Assembly: GCF_014645135.1 (NCBI RefSeq)
Contig: NZ_BMLH01000003.1
Coordinates: forward strand, 124,001 to 188,000
Length of the DNA: 64,000 nt
Direction: 5' to 3'
Source of the DNA: Rheinheimera tangshanensis
GTDB lineage: Bacteria > Pseudomonadota > Gammaproteobacteria > Enterobacterales > Alteromonadaceae
Shown here: positions 18,595 to 26,868 of the stretch, piece after piece
Layout: each line of letters starts with the position of its first letter
Numbering within the stretch: the stretch's first letter is position 1
Program-made: the position numbers and the translations under genes
The notes under the pieces: generated by a model
Databases searched by the model: none
What the model was told of the DNA's origin: nothing
What the model saw: the letters and a program-made list of their open reading frames with translations, nothing else

Positions 18595-20207
18595 AAGGAT
18601 TTTCTCGCCCGAGCCATCGAAATACCACCATACGGGTTAATGGTCACTCCAGTTACGTTGATGCTTTTGGCCTGAAATCGTTTGGAGTGAGCAATGCTGA
18701 CTAAAGGCATTTGTTCATCCAGATAAAGCTGAGCTGTTAAATAAAAACTGCGCCTTTGTTTTACATCAGCGGTTAACAGTGCCTGATTAATCAGGTTGTC
18801 AAAATTAGGATCACACCAGTTGGCTCTGTTGCTACCAGACTCTGCTGCACTGCAACTTAATAAAGGACGGAAGAAATTATCAGGATCTGCATTATCAGCT
18901 GACCAGCCAATCAATACTGAATCATGTTCAAATTCAGAGAGTTTACGTCTGAAGCTATTCCACTCAAACGACACTATGCTGGCCCTTACCCCAATTTTTG
19001 CTAAATCTGCCTGCATCAGTTCTGCCATTTTTAACGCATTCGGATTGTATAAACGTTGCACTGGCATAGCCCAGATATCCATACGAAAACCATTGGCAAA
19101 GCCAGCCTGAGCCAACAACTCTTTGGCTTTGACCGGGTCATACTGCTGTTCAGGCAAGTCATGGTAAAAAGCCCAGGAGGTCGGGGGCAGTATAGTTTTC
19201 GCTTTATCCGCATAACCAAAATAAACGGCTTCTAAAATCGCATCTTTATTAATGGCATAAGCCAGAGCTTTTCGTACCAGCACATTATCAAAAGGCGCTT
19301 TTTTGGTATTAAAAGCCCAAAAGCCCACGTTCATACTGGTTTGGCTTTGTACTTCGACATCAGGCCGTTCGGTGATGAGTTTCAGTTCAGCATTACGTGG
19401 ATAAGCCACCACATCACATTCATGAGTTAATAATTTGGCCATACGTTTGGCATTGTCAGGTACCAAATCAAAGACCAGCTGAGTGAGCTCTGTTTTACCG
19501 CGCCAGTATTCTGGGTGGCGGTAATAACGAATAAACTGATCCTTTTTATACTCTTTAAAGAAAAAAGGTCCTGTGCCTATGGGTCTTTGATCCAGCAGTT
19601 CAGGTTTGCCTTGTTGCAGTAATTGTTTGGCGTATTCGGCAGATAAAACGGCAGCAAAATCAGTCGCCAGATTGGATAAAAATGAGCTGTCAGGACGAGC
19701 CAGTTCAAAGCGCACTGTTGTGCTGTTTTCTGCCACTACGGCTTTGACCAAAGAATCCCAGCCAACACTCTGAAAATACGGATAATTTGCTCCGCCGACC
19801 TGATGGTACGGATGTTCGGTTTGCAAAATACGGTTAAAAGTAAAAGTTACATCGTCGGCGTTTAAGGTTCTGCCTGGAGAAAAAAACGCAGTGTGGTGGA
19901 ATTGCACATCAGAGCGTAAGGTAAACCAGTAGGTTTTACCATCCTCACTTAAGTGCCATGCAGTGGCAAGTGCGGGCAACAATTCGCCTGTCGCAGGGTC
20001 AATATCCAGCAGTCGGTCATATAATTGCTGACTAATCGCATCAATAGTAGTACCAGAGGTAACCCGCTGTGGGTTGAAGCTTTCAGGAGAGCCTTCGGCG
20101 CAGTACACCATACCTTGCTGAATAGTTTCCGGGATATCAGGCTGGCAGGCGCTGAGTATTAAGAGTGAGCCGCAGGGAACCATCAGGCTCAGTAAGGCTT
20201 TGATCAT
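18591..20207 (-). CDS. sapA: Peptide-binding lipoprotein SapA (SBP family 5)
   Basis: A 538-residue family-5 solute-binding protein (DppA/OppA-like) that delivers ligand to SapBC. The N-terminus MIKALLSLMVPCGSLLILSAC ends in a lipobox (LSAC), so it is predicted to be a lipoprotein. The family pattern AEGSPESFNPQRVTSGTTIDAISQQLYDRLL follows, and GTGPFFFKEYKKDQFIRY is present near residue 200. E. coli SapA has a normal cleaved signal instead. Its start overlaps the pspF stop by 4 nt, so it is co-translated with the regulator. Confidence 0.9.
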   Translation of the reverse strand: MIKALLSLMVPCGSLLILSACQPDIPETIQQGMVYCAEGSPESFNPQRVTSGTTIDAISQQLYDRLLDIDPATGELLPALATAWHLSEDGKTYWFTLRSDVQFHHTAFFSPGRTLNADDVTFTFNRILQTEHPYHQVGGANYPYFQSVGWDSLVKAVVAENSTTVRFELARPDSSFLSNLATDFAAVLSAEYAKQLLQQGKPELLDQRPIGTGPFFFKEYKKDQFIRYYRHPEYWRGKTELTQLVFDLVPDNAKRMAKLLTHECDVVAYPRNAELKLITERPDVEVQSQTSMNVGFWAFNTKKAPFDNVLVRKALAYAINKDAILEAVYFGYADKAKTILPPTSWAFYHDLPEQQYDPVKAKELLAQAGFANGFRMDIWAMPVQRLYNPNALKMAELMQADLAKIGVRASIVSFEWNSFRRKLSEFEHDSVLIGWSADNADPDNFFRPLLSCSAAESGSNRANWCDPNFDNLINQALLTADVKQRRSFYLTAQLYLDEQMPLVSIAHSKRFQAKSINVTGVTINPYGGISMARARKSL

Positions 20208-21286
20208 TGTTGGCTGTCCAGCAGTTTGTACTTTTTCATATAACCACGTAACTGATGATAGGTCAGATTCAATGCTTCAGCGGTTTTCTTCTGGTTAAAC
20301 TGATTCGCAGCAAGGGCTTGTTTGATTAAGTCCATTTCAAAGTGTTCAGATAGGATTTTAAAATCCTGCACCTGATTAAAATCAAAAGCTGATGTCGTCT
20401 TTGCTAAAGCGGGCGAATTATCGCTGCTTTGCTCTTTGGATGCTACCACTGCTTTGTCTGGTTGTGGTCTGCGATCTAAAGTACGAACCCGGGTTCTGGG
20501 CCGAAATGGTGATTCAAAAGGGTCAAGCTGAATATGATGCACCGGTACGTAAGGATTATTGGTGCGATAGACACTGCGCTCCACCACGTTTTTCAGTTCA
20601 CGCACATTACCTGGCCAATCGTACTCCAGCAGGGCACGTTTGGCTTTTTCGCTGAAACCACTAAAAAGCTCAAACCCCAGCTCCCGCGCCATATTAACGG
20701 CAAAATGCTCGGCCAATACCAGAATATCTTCTTGTCTTTCCCGCATCGGGGGCAAGGTGATCACATCAAAGGCTAGCCGGTCCAGTAAGTCGGCACGAAA
20801 TTCACCCTGTTCAGCCATCGAAGGTAAGTCTTCATTGGTCGCGCAAATTAAACGCACATCCACTTTCACTGAGCGACTGCCACCGACTCGTTCAAACTCG
20901 CCATATTCAATAACACGCAGTAACTTCTCCTGCACCATAGCAGGAGTGTTCGCCAATTCATCCAGAAATAAGGTGCCGCCGTTGGCCCGTTCAAAGCGGC
21001 CTTCATGGCGTTTGGCTGCACCAGTAAAAGCCCCAGCTTCATGGCCAAACAGTTCACTTTCCAGCAGGTTTTCGTTCAGAGCCGCACAGTTGAGCGTTAA
21101 ATAGTTTTGATCCCAGCGCTGGGACAGGTAATGTAGGCGGGCAGCAATCAGCTCTTTACCTGTGCCTCTTTCTCCGATGATCAACACAGGTTTATGCAAA
21201 GGTGCGATTTGCGAAACCTGATCCAATACGTTTAAAAAGCTGTTGGACTGGCCTATTAAATTGTCTTGCTGAAAACTTCTGCTCAT
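20204..21286 (-). CDS. pspF: PspF, sigma-54 activator of the phage-shock operon
   Basis: A 360-residue enhancer-binding protein that lacks an N-terminal sensor domain, as PspF does. The AAA+ domain starts at once (LIGQSNSFLNVLDQV), with Walker A GERGTGKE, the sigma-54-contacting loop ESELFGHEAGAFTGA and Walker B GGTLFLDELA. A Fis-type helix-turn-helix (KKTAEALNLTYHQLRGYMKKY) closes the protein. It is about 35 residues longer than E. coli PspF because of a linker near 270-310. It is divergent from pspA and first in an overlapping operon with sapABCDF, the same synteny as in E. coli. Confidence 0.95.
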   Translation of the reverse strand: MSRSFQQDNLIGQSNSFLNVLDQVSQIAPLHKPVLIIGERGTGKELIAARLHYLSQRWDQNYLTLNCAALNENLLESELFGHEAGAFTGAAKRHEGRFERANGGTLFLDELANTPAMVQEKLLRVIEYGEFERVGGSRSVKVDVRLICATNEDLPSMAEQGEFRADLLDRLAFDVITLPPMRERQEDILVLAEHFAVNMARELGFELFSGFSEKAKRALLEYDWPGNVRELKNVVERSVYRTNNPYVPVHHIQLDPFESPFRPRTRVRTLDRRPQPDKAVVASKEQSSDNSPALAKTTSAFDFNQVQDFKILSEHFEMDLIKQALAANQFNQKKTAEALNLTYHQLRGYMKKYKLLDSQQ

Positions 21287-21409
21287 CTGGGTTCACGAAG
21301 TGGTGAAATTAACTAATAAGTAGTGTATTTCATAACATGAGCTTGGCATAGTCTTTTTGTGATATAAATAAAATTAATATAAAACAATAGGTTAAGTTGT
21401 TTTGGCAAG

Positions 21410-21426
21410 TTGGCAAGAAAACTGAA
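21410..21426 (+). promoter_or_regulatory. Candidate sigma-54 promoter of pspA
   Basis: TTGGCAAG-N4-CTGAA fits the -24 half of TGGCACG-N4-TTGCW well but has GA in place of the -12 GC. It would start transcription about 30 nt before pspA, with GAGGT as Shine-Dalgarno. TTGGCAAG occurs twice in tandem (21402-21417). A second, less well spaced TTGGCA is at 21353. Confidence 0.45.
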
Positions 21427-21469
21427 TAGATAATAGCGAATCCAACAAGTCATTTAGAGGTAAAACATT

Positions 21470-22138
21470 ATGGGTATCTTCTCTCGCTTTTCAGATATCG
21501 TGAACTCCAACATCAATGCTTTATTAGATAAAGCAGAAGATCCGGAAAAAATGGTCCGCCTGATTATTCAGGAAATGGAAGACACACTGGTTGAAGTGCG
21601 TTCTACCTCAGCCAAAACCATCGCAGAGAAAAAAGAACTGCAACGTGTCGTGGCTAAATTAGAAGCTGAAGTAGCCGACTGGCAGGCGAAAGCTGAACTG
21701 GCTTTAAGCAAAGAACGTGAAGACTTAGCTCGTGCTGCACTGATTGAACGTCAGAAAGCAGCCGACCAGGCTGCAGCTGTAGCGGCTGACATCACTCATT
21801 TAGATGAACATGTCAGCAAATTACAGGATGAAGTGGGTCAGCTGCAGGATAAGTTGGCTGATGCCAAAGCCCGTCAGAAAGCCATGCTGATGCGTCAGAA
21901 AACGGTATCCTCCCGTTTGGATGTAAAACGTACCTTAGACAGCACTCGTTTAAACGATGCCATGTACAAGTTTGAACGTTATGAACAAAAAATCGATTCG
22001 CTGGAAGCTCAGGTTGAATCCTACGATTTAGGCAAAAAGACCTTAAAAGATGAGTTTGCAGAACTGGCATCATCTGACAAAATCGATAACGAACTGGCTG
22101 AATTAAAAGCTAAAATGTCTAAAAAAGATAACGCCTGA
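21470..22138 (+). CDS. pspA: Phage shock protein A
   Basis: A 222-residue PspA/IM30 (ESCRT-III-like) protein. It starts MGIFSRFSDIVNSNINALLDKAEDPEKM, the amphipathic helix and first hairpin typical of the family, and is almost entirely coiled-coil. It binds and protects stressed inner membrane and inhibits PspF when no stress is present. It is the first gene of pspABC-ycjX-ycjF. Confidence 0.97.
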   Translation: MGIFSRFSDIVNSNINALLDKAEDPEKMVRLIIQEMEDTLVEVRSTSAKTIAEKKELQRVVAKLEAEVADWQAKAELALSKEREDLARAALIERQKAADQAAAVAADITHLDEHVSKLQDEVGQLQDKLADAKARQKAMLMRQKTVSSRLDVKRTLDSTRLNDAMYKFERYEQKIDSLEAQVESYDLGKKTLKDEFAELASSDKIDNELAELKAKMSKKDNA

Positions 22139-22150
22139 TTATCAGGCGTT
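22130..22150 (+). other. Hairpin at the pspA-pspB junction
   Basis: AACGCCTGAT and ATCAGGCGTT form a perfect 10-nt inverted repeat that includes the pspA stop codon. There is no U-run after it, so it is more likely an RNA-stabilising or partial attenuation element that lowers pspB-pspC output relative to pspA. Confidence 0.55.
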
Positions 22151-22163
22151 GTAGGAGCTAAAA

Positions 22164-22400
22164 ATGGAAATTAGTGAGGTCATTGGTATACCGTTCATCC
22201 TGTTCATGATTTTTGTAGCGCCACTGTGGGTGTTTATGCACTACAGAAGCAAAAACAAAATTGGTGAAGGTTTGGGGGACAGTGAACTGGCTCAACTGAA
22301 TGAGTTGTCTCATCGCGCCGAGAAAATGGCGGACCGCATCAAAACGCTGGAAGCGATTTTAGATGCGGAATCACCGAAGTGGAGAGAGAAACATGACTAA
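22164..22400 (+). CDS. pspB: Phage shock protein B
   Basis: A 78-residue inner-membrane protein: one TM helix (VIGIPFILFMIFVAPLWVFMHY) and a cytosolic helix with leucine-heptad character (LAQLNELSHRAEKMADRIKTLEAIL). It works with PspC to relay envelope stress and release PspA from PspF. A GGAG sequence precedes the ATG. The 3' end overlaps pspC by 8 nt. Confidence 0.95.
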   Translation: MEISEVIGIPFILFMIFVAPLWVFMHYRSKNKIGEGLGDSELAQLNELSHRAEKMADRIKTLEAILDAESPKWREKHD

Positions 22401-22803
22401 AATACGCAAAGAGCTGTTGCGGGATGACCGCAACGGCAAACTGGCCGGGGTCTGTGCAGGTATTGCAGACTACTTCGGCTGGGAAGTGTGGTTAGTGCGC
22501 TTGATTGTGGTCACTTCGGTGTTGTTAGGTTTAGGTGGTTTGTTACCTGTTTTATACGTCGCTGCCTGGTTTATTCTGGAAAAGAAATCAGTGCATGAAG
22601 CGAAAAAAGGCCTGACCGAACCTTCTTACGATGAGCGCCCTGTGGAAGTAAAAACCAGGGTATGGCAACGGGGTGAAGCACCTAAATCGGCTTTACACCA
22701 CCTGATGAATCAGTTTAACAGTCTGGAATTACGCTTACGCGACATGGAAACTCATGTCACCTCTGCCAAGTTTCAACTGAACAGAGAAATCAGCAAGTTA
22801 TAG
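22393..22803 (+). CDS. pspC: Phage shock protein C
   Basis: A 136-residue protein with the PspC domain: LLRDDRNGKLAGVCAGIADYFGWEVWLVRL, then a TM helix (VTSVLLGLGGLLPVLYVAAWFIL) and a cytosolic coiled tail. The ATG at 22393 is chosen because it gives the family N-terminus (MTKIRKELLRDD) and follows GGAGAG; an in-frame ATG 30 nt upstream lies deep within pspB. No pspD or pspE follows; ycjX comes next. Confidence 0.94.
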   Translation: MTKIRKELLRDDRNGKLAGVCAGIADYFGWEVWLVRLIVVTSVLLGLGGLLPVLYVAAWFILEKKSVHEAKKGLTEPSYDERPVEVKTRVWQRGEAPKSALHHLMNQFNSLELRLRDMETHVTSAKFQLNREISKL

Positions 22804-22860
22804 TTAAAGCAGGGAATAAGTTTGTCGACCCGTCGAATAGACGCCATATAGGATCACTGC

Positions 22861-24240
22861 ATGGATTGGTTAAAAAAGGCGCGCTGGCATTCAGAACAAC
22901 TGACGAAGCGCACCTTTCACCGTCAGCTCAGACTGGGCGTAACTGGCTTAAGCGGCGCAGGAAAAACTGCGCTCTTGACTGCGATAGTGCACCAGTTGAC
23001 CCAGAGTCACTCTTCTCATCTACCATTTTTTTCCGTGATGCAAAACCGTTGGTTAGGCGCCCGGATTGATGATAATCAGTTGCCGCAACTGCCACGTTTT
23101 GCTTTTGAAAAAAACTTAAGTTACCTGCAGCAACAACCTGCCTGCTGGCCTCCGTCTACTGTTGGCTGGAGTCAACTGACCTTAGCGTTGCGTTATCAGA
23201 GCGAATCAAGCTTGCGCGCCCGTTTTCAGGATTATCAGGAGACCGAACTGGTGCTGGTGGATTATCCGGGGGAGTGGCTGCTGGATTTGCCTATGCTGCA
23301 ACAAAGTTACCAGCAGTGGTGTGAGCAAAGCTGGTTGCTGTTTGCGCAACCCCACAGAGCGGCTACTGCAGAGAGTTTTAAGCAGAAACTGCGAACTATT
23401 GATTTGAATGATGCTTCGGTACTTTCTGTGCAGGAGTTATGCGGTGAATACAGTACCTTGTTGCAGCAATTCCGTGAAGTCGCAGGTGCTTATTTAAATC
23501 AGCCTGGCCGATTACTGGTGCCTGGTGAATTTGAAGGTACGCCTTTACTGCAACTGCTGCCTTTGCTGCCAGAACAACTGGCACAAGGTGGTGCTTTGGT
23601 GGACTTAATGCAAAAGCATTTTGCCAGTTATCAAACTCAGGTGATTGAGCCTTTTTACCGCCAGTACTTTTCAGGTTTAGACCGTCAGGTGGTGCTGGTT
23701 GATATTTTGGGCGCATTGAATGCAGGTGAGTCGGCACTTTTAGAGTTGAAACAAAGTTTGTTGTTGATTTTACAAAGCTTTGATTACGGCCCGGAGCACT
23801 GGCTGCGGCGTATTTTCAAACCTCGGATCAGTAAGGTGTTATTTGCTGTTAGTAAAGCCGACCATGTTACGCCGGATCAACATCAGGCACTGACGTTGCT
23901 ATTGCAGCAGCTCTTGTTGCAGCATCTGCAGAGTGTAAAGTTTCAACTCTGCCCTTACGAGGTGATGGCGATAGCGGCTATTAAAGCCAGCGAAGCAGGT
24001 TTTGTGAAACAAAACGGTTTGCAGCAAGCGTGTTTACGAGGTTTTAGCGCAACAACAGGAGAAGCACTGACCTATTATCCGGGTGATGTGCCGCGCTACT
24101 GGCCGGATCATCAGCTATTTACCGAACATCATTTTGAATTTCAGTCCCTGGCGCCTTTGCCATGGCCTAAACAGCAAGTACTGCAACATATCCGTCTGGA
24201 TCATCTGCTGGAGTACCTGTTAGGAGATAAACTGACATGA
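22861..24240 (+). CDS. ycjX: YcjX family P-loop protein (DUF463)
   Basis: A 459-residue GTPase-like protein with Walker A GLSGAGKT at residues 29-36, a DYPGEWLLDLPML switch-like motif and a later SKADHVTPDQHQ segment in the place of the guanine-specificity motif. E. coli ycjX is also next to the psp operon and induced with it. The exact role is unknown, though a link to membrane stress is likely. It overlaps ycjF by 4 nt. Confidence 0.92.
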   Translation: MDWLKKARWHSEQLTKRTFHRQLRLGVTGLSGAGKTALLTAIVHQLTQSHSSHLPFFSVMQNRWLGARIDDNQLPQLPRFAFEKNLSYLQQQPACWPPSTVGWSQLTLALRYQSESSLRARFQDYQETELVLVDYPGEWLLDLPMLQQSYQQWCEQSWLLFAQPHRAATAESFKQKLRTIDLNDASVLSVQELCGEYSTLLQQFREVAGAYLNQPGRLLVPGEFEGTPLLQLLPLLPEQLAQGGALVDLMQKHFASYQTQVIEPFYRQYFSGLDRQVVLVDILGALNAGESALLELKQSLLLILQSFDYGPEHWLRRIFKPRISKVLFAVSKADHVTPDQHQALTLLLQQLLLQHLQSVKFQLCPYEVMAIAAIKASEAGFVKQNGLQQACLRGFSATTGEALTYYPGDVPRYWPDHQLFTEHHFEFQSLAPLPWPKQQVLQHIRLDHLLEYLLGDKLT

Positions 24241-25250
24241 CAGATTTAAAACAAGCAAAACGCTTTAAAGAGGCCGATTTTATTGGCTCGGATGCAGTTT
24301 CAGAACTGCCTATGGCAAAGGCTGTGCAGTTTGAGCAGGCAGATTTTGTGGTTGAACCACAGGTTGAACCAGAACCACCAAAACGCAAGAGAGTGTCGGG
24401 GCTGATGTGGGCTGGGATCAGTAGTGTGGTGCTGTTAGTGGTTGTGGCTTTGTACAGTGCTGTGACAACTATTCAACAGGCTTTTATAGCGCCAGGTATA
24501 AGCACTGTACTGGAAGCCTTATTTTGCGCCGCTTTATTAACGTTAGGCAGCTTATTGCTGACACGGGAATGGCGCTTATGGCGACGTTTAGCCAAAACCC
24601 GCAGCTGGCAGCAAGCTCATCAGCGTATTCATGCCAGTATCCAATACGGTGAAGCACAACAGCTCTGTCTGGATATTGCTGCCGTATTACCTGAATCTAC
24701 AAAACAGGATGTGGAGGGCTGGAAAGCTCAAAAACAAGCAGAACACAGCGATCAGGAACTGTTGGAGCTGTTTGAAATTACTGTACTGAGTAAAGCCGAT
24801 GCAAAAGTGCGTCAACAAATTCATCAGGCTTCGGCTGATGCCGCTATTGCTGTGGCGGTCAGCCCTTTTGCTCTGGCCGATATGCTGCTGGTGATGTGGC
24901 GCACCAGCAAATTATTACGCCAAATGGCTGAAACTTATGGTGCCTCTTTCGGGCAACTCCGCAGTCTGCTTTTAATAAAACGGCTATTTGCTGCTTTGTT
25001 ATGGGCGGGAAGTTCAGAGCTGGCGCTGGATCTGGGTTCCGATATGCTGGGGGCTGAGCTGACCAGCAAATTATCAATGCGTGCAGGGCAAGGCTTAATA
25101 GCCGGTATGCTGGTGGCCCGTTTAGGTTTAGCTGCACAGCAACTGCTACGCCCTTTACCATTGGCGCAAAACAAGAAACTAAGTTTGTTGGATTTAAGCA
25201 AAGCCTTAGTACGGCGTTTATTGGGGAAGACGGAATCTTTGTCAACTTAA
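24237..25250 (+). CDS. ycjF: YcjF family inner-membrane protein (DUF697)
   Basis: A 337-residue protein. A charged N-terminus of about 55 residues is followed by two TM helices (GLMWAGISSVVLLVVVALYSAV; VLEALFCAALLTLGSLLL) and a C-terminal DUF697 region containing SPFALADMLLVMWRTSKLLRQMAE. It is the conserved partner of YcjX; the 4-nt overlap implies coupled translation. No biochemical role is known. Confidence 0.9.
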   Translation: MTDLKQAKRFKEADFIGSDAVSELPMAKAVQFEQADFVVEPQVEPEPPKRKRVSGLMWAGISSVVLLVVVALYSAVTTIQQAFIAPGISTVLEALFCAALLTLGSLLLTREWRLWRRLAKTRSWQQAHQRIHASIQYGEAQQLCLDIAAVLPESTKQDVEGWKAQKQAEHSDQELLELFEITVLSKADAKVRQQIHQASADAAIAVAVSPFALADMLLVMWRTSKLLRQMAETYGASFGQLRSLLLIKRLFAALLWAGSSELALDLGSDMLGAELTSKLSMRAGQGLIAGMLVARLGLAAQQLLRPLPLAQNKKLSLLDLSKALVRRLLGKTESLST

Positions 25251-25279
25251 CGCTACATCTCTTGTCGTTTCTAGCCAAA

Positions 25280-25305
25280 CTGACGGTGCTGCTTCAGACC
25301 GTCAG
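25280..25305 (+). terminator. Hairpin downstream of ycjF
   Basis: CTGACGG and CCGTCAG form a 7-bp stem around a 12-nt loop 29 nt after the ycjF stop. There is no U-run, so a factor-independent role is doubtful. Confidence 0.35.
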
Positions 25306-25318
25306 ATGTCTATATGCC

Positions 25319-25347
25319 TTGTCGCTACCTGACCTGCTCGGTATAAA
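25319..25347 (+). promoter_or_regulatory. Sigma-70 promoter of methionine gamma-lyase gene
   Basis: TTGTCG (25319-25324), a 17-bp spacer and TATAAA (25342-25347) lie 42 nt before the start codon. Confidence 0.55.
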
Positions 25348-25389
25348 AAACTCATAAAAAATAAAACAGTAGTCACAACAGGTGTTTTT

Positions 25390-26604
25390 ATGAGTAAGCA
25401 GCAGTACAGTCATCCCGATACGGTATGTATCCATGCCGGAAAAACTGGTTTAAACCCCCATGGTGCTTTAGCCACGCCTTTGTACCAGACCTCCACTTTT
25501 GTCTTTGATAGCGCCGAACAAGGCGCAGCCCGTTTTGCCGGCGAAGAGCCTGGTTATATCTACACCCGTTTAGGCAACCCAACGACACGTGAGCTGGAGC
25601 TAAAAGTTGCGGCGTTGGAAGGCATGGAAGATGCCGCTGCGACAGCCACAGGTATGGGCGCTGTGGCAGCGGCTACTATGGCTTTTTTACAGCAAGGTGA
25701 TCACCTGATTGCCAGCAAAGCCATTTATGGCTGTAGTTTTGCGTTGTTTAACCATCAGTTTGCCCGCTACGGTATAGAGGTCAGTTTTGTTGATATGACG
25801 GACCATAACGCCATCAAACAAGCACTAAAACCCAACACCCAAATGATTTTTGCCGAAACGCCGATAAACCCTACTCTGACTGTGCTGGATTTAGAGTTTA
25901 TCGGTCAGTTTGCCAAACAGCACCAACTGATTTCGGTGATCGACAACACCTTCCTGACGCCTTTACTGCAAAAACCAGCCGACTACGGCATAGACCTTAT
26001 TTTACATAGCGCGACCAAGTACCTGAACGGCCACGGCGATGTGGTGGCAGGCATCATTGTCGGCAGCACTGAACGCATTACCCAGATAAAACTGACTACC
26101 TTAAAAGATATGGGCGCCACCATTAGCCCCCATGATGCCTGGCTGATTATCCGTGGTTTAAAAACCTTGTCGGTGCGGATGGAACGGCATTGTCAGAATG
26201 CGCAAAAAGTAGCGGAATTCCTTGAAGCTCATCCGGCCATAGGCCAGGTCTATTATCCGGGTTTAAAATCACATCCGGGTTATAAATTTATCGGCAAACA
26301 AATGAAAGCTGCCGGTGGCGTGTTGGCCTTTGAACTGAATGGCAGTCTGGATGATGGTCGTTATTTTATCAACCAATGCAAATTACTTAGTCTTGCAGTC
26401 AGCCTTGGCGATGCGGAGTCACTTATTCAGCACCCAGCGTCTATGACTCATAGTCCCTATACTGCCGAGGAGCGGCAGATGGCAGGGATCAGTGATGGTT
26501 TAATTCGCATTTCGGTAGGGCTTGAGCATGTTGAAGATATTATTGCCGACCTGAAGCAGGCACTGACGCTGATGCAGCAACGCCAGCAGATCGCAATAGT
26601 TTAA
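25390..26604 (+). CDS. megL: Methionine gamma-lyase (PLP-dependent)
   Basis: A 404-residue enzyme of the Cys/Met metabolism PLP family. Methionine gamma-lyases split methionine into methanethiol, 2-oxobutyrate and ammonia. Visible residues are the tyrosine loop YTRLGNPTTRELE, the PLP lysine in HSATKYLNGHGDVVAG, and a cysteine in KAIYGCSFALFNHQF at the position of the active-site Cys that marks this subfamily. Cystathionine gamma-lyase or gamma-synthase are alternatives; the YGC motif and N-terminal THAIHAG-like region (TVCIHAGK) favour the lyase. It has its own promoter, and a TyrR-type box begins right after its stop. Confidence 0.82.
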   Translation: MSKQQYSHPDTVCIHAGKTGLNPHGALATPLYQTSTFVFDSAEQGAARFAGEEPGYIYTRLGNPTTRELELKVAALEGMEDAAATATGMGAVAAATMAFLQQGDHLIASKAIYGCSFALFNHQFARYGIEVSFVDMTDHNAIKQALKPNTQMIFAETPINPTLTVLDLEFIGQFAKQHQLISVIDNTFLTPLLQKPADYGIDLILHSATKYLNGHGDVVAGIIVGSTERITQIKLTTLKDMGATISPHDAWLIIRGLKTLSVRMERHCQNAQKVAEFLEAHPAIGQVYYPGLKSHPGYKFIGKQMKAAGGVLAFELNGSLDDGRYFINQCKLLSLAVSLGDAESLIQHPASMTHSPYTAEERQMAGISDGLIRISVGLEHVEDIIADLKQALTLMQQRQQIAIV

Positions 26605-26622
26605 TGTAACCATTGCTTTACA
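26605..26622 (+). promoter_or_regulatory. TyrR/PhhR box upstream of phhA
   Basis: TGTAAC-CATTGC-TTTACA matches the TyrR operator TGTAAA-N6-TTTACA at 11 of 12 positions. It lies 247 bp before phhA and directly after the preceding stop. The tyrR gene lies two genes downstream. Confidence 0.75.
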
Positions 26623-26631
26623 AAAACAACA

Positions 26632-26653
26632 GAGTTGACGTTAACGTCAACTC
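26632..26653. other. Perfect 22-bp palindrome in the phhA upstream region
   Basis: GAGTTGACGTT followed by its exact reverse complement, with no loop. The lack of a loop or U-run suggests a protein-binding operator more than a terminator. It lies 10 bp after the TyrR box. Confidence 0.6.
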
Positions 26654-26726
26654 GAGCATGGGTTAACAGCTGTTGTCCAATCCTCTAGTATCGGCCGCAA
26701 CTAAAGGGCAAAGCCCGTTTACCCTT

Positions 26727-26841
26727 CGTACTTGAAGCTGCAGCATTGTTAAGTGCGTGTTCTCGTCCCAGTCACATAGGATGGCTATGCTCCTGGGGGC
26801 TCACACACCTGTTGCCACACTGCATCACCAATTACGTTGGG
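26727..26841 (+). repeat. Dispersed ~113-bp element, copy 2, in the phhA leader
   Basis: Starts TTCGTACTTGAAGCTGCAGC and ends CAATTACGTTGG, with the internal TCCCAGTCACATAGGATGGC and CTATG. It aligns with the copy before clpP, in the same orientation, and ends 27 nt before the phhA start. Confidence 0.75.
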
Positions 26842-26868
26842 TAGAATAAAGAAAAACAACAGGGTTCT

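Noticed and set aside
21353-21370. TTGGCATAG-type sequence as the sigma-54 promoter of pspA
   Set aside because: The distance from GG to the next GT is 12 nt, against the fixed 10 nt; the site at 21410 fits better.
25299-25312. Sequence resembling a MetJ box (AGATGTCT) before the methionine gamma-lyase gene
   Set aside because: MetJ needs at least two adjacent 8-bp repeats; only one imperfect copy is present.
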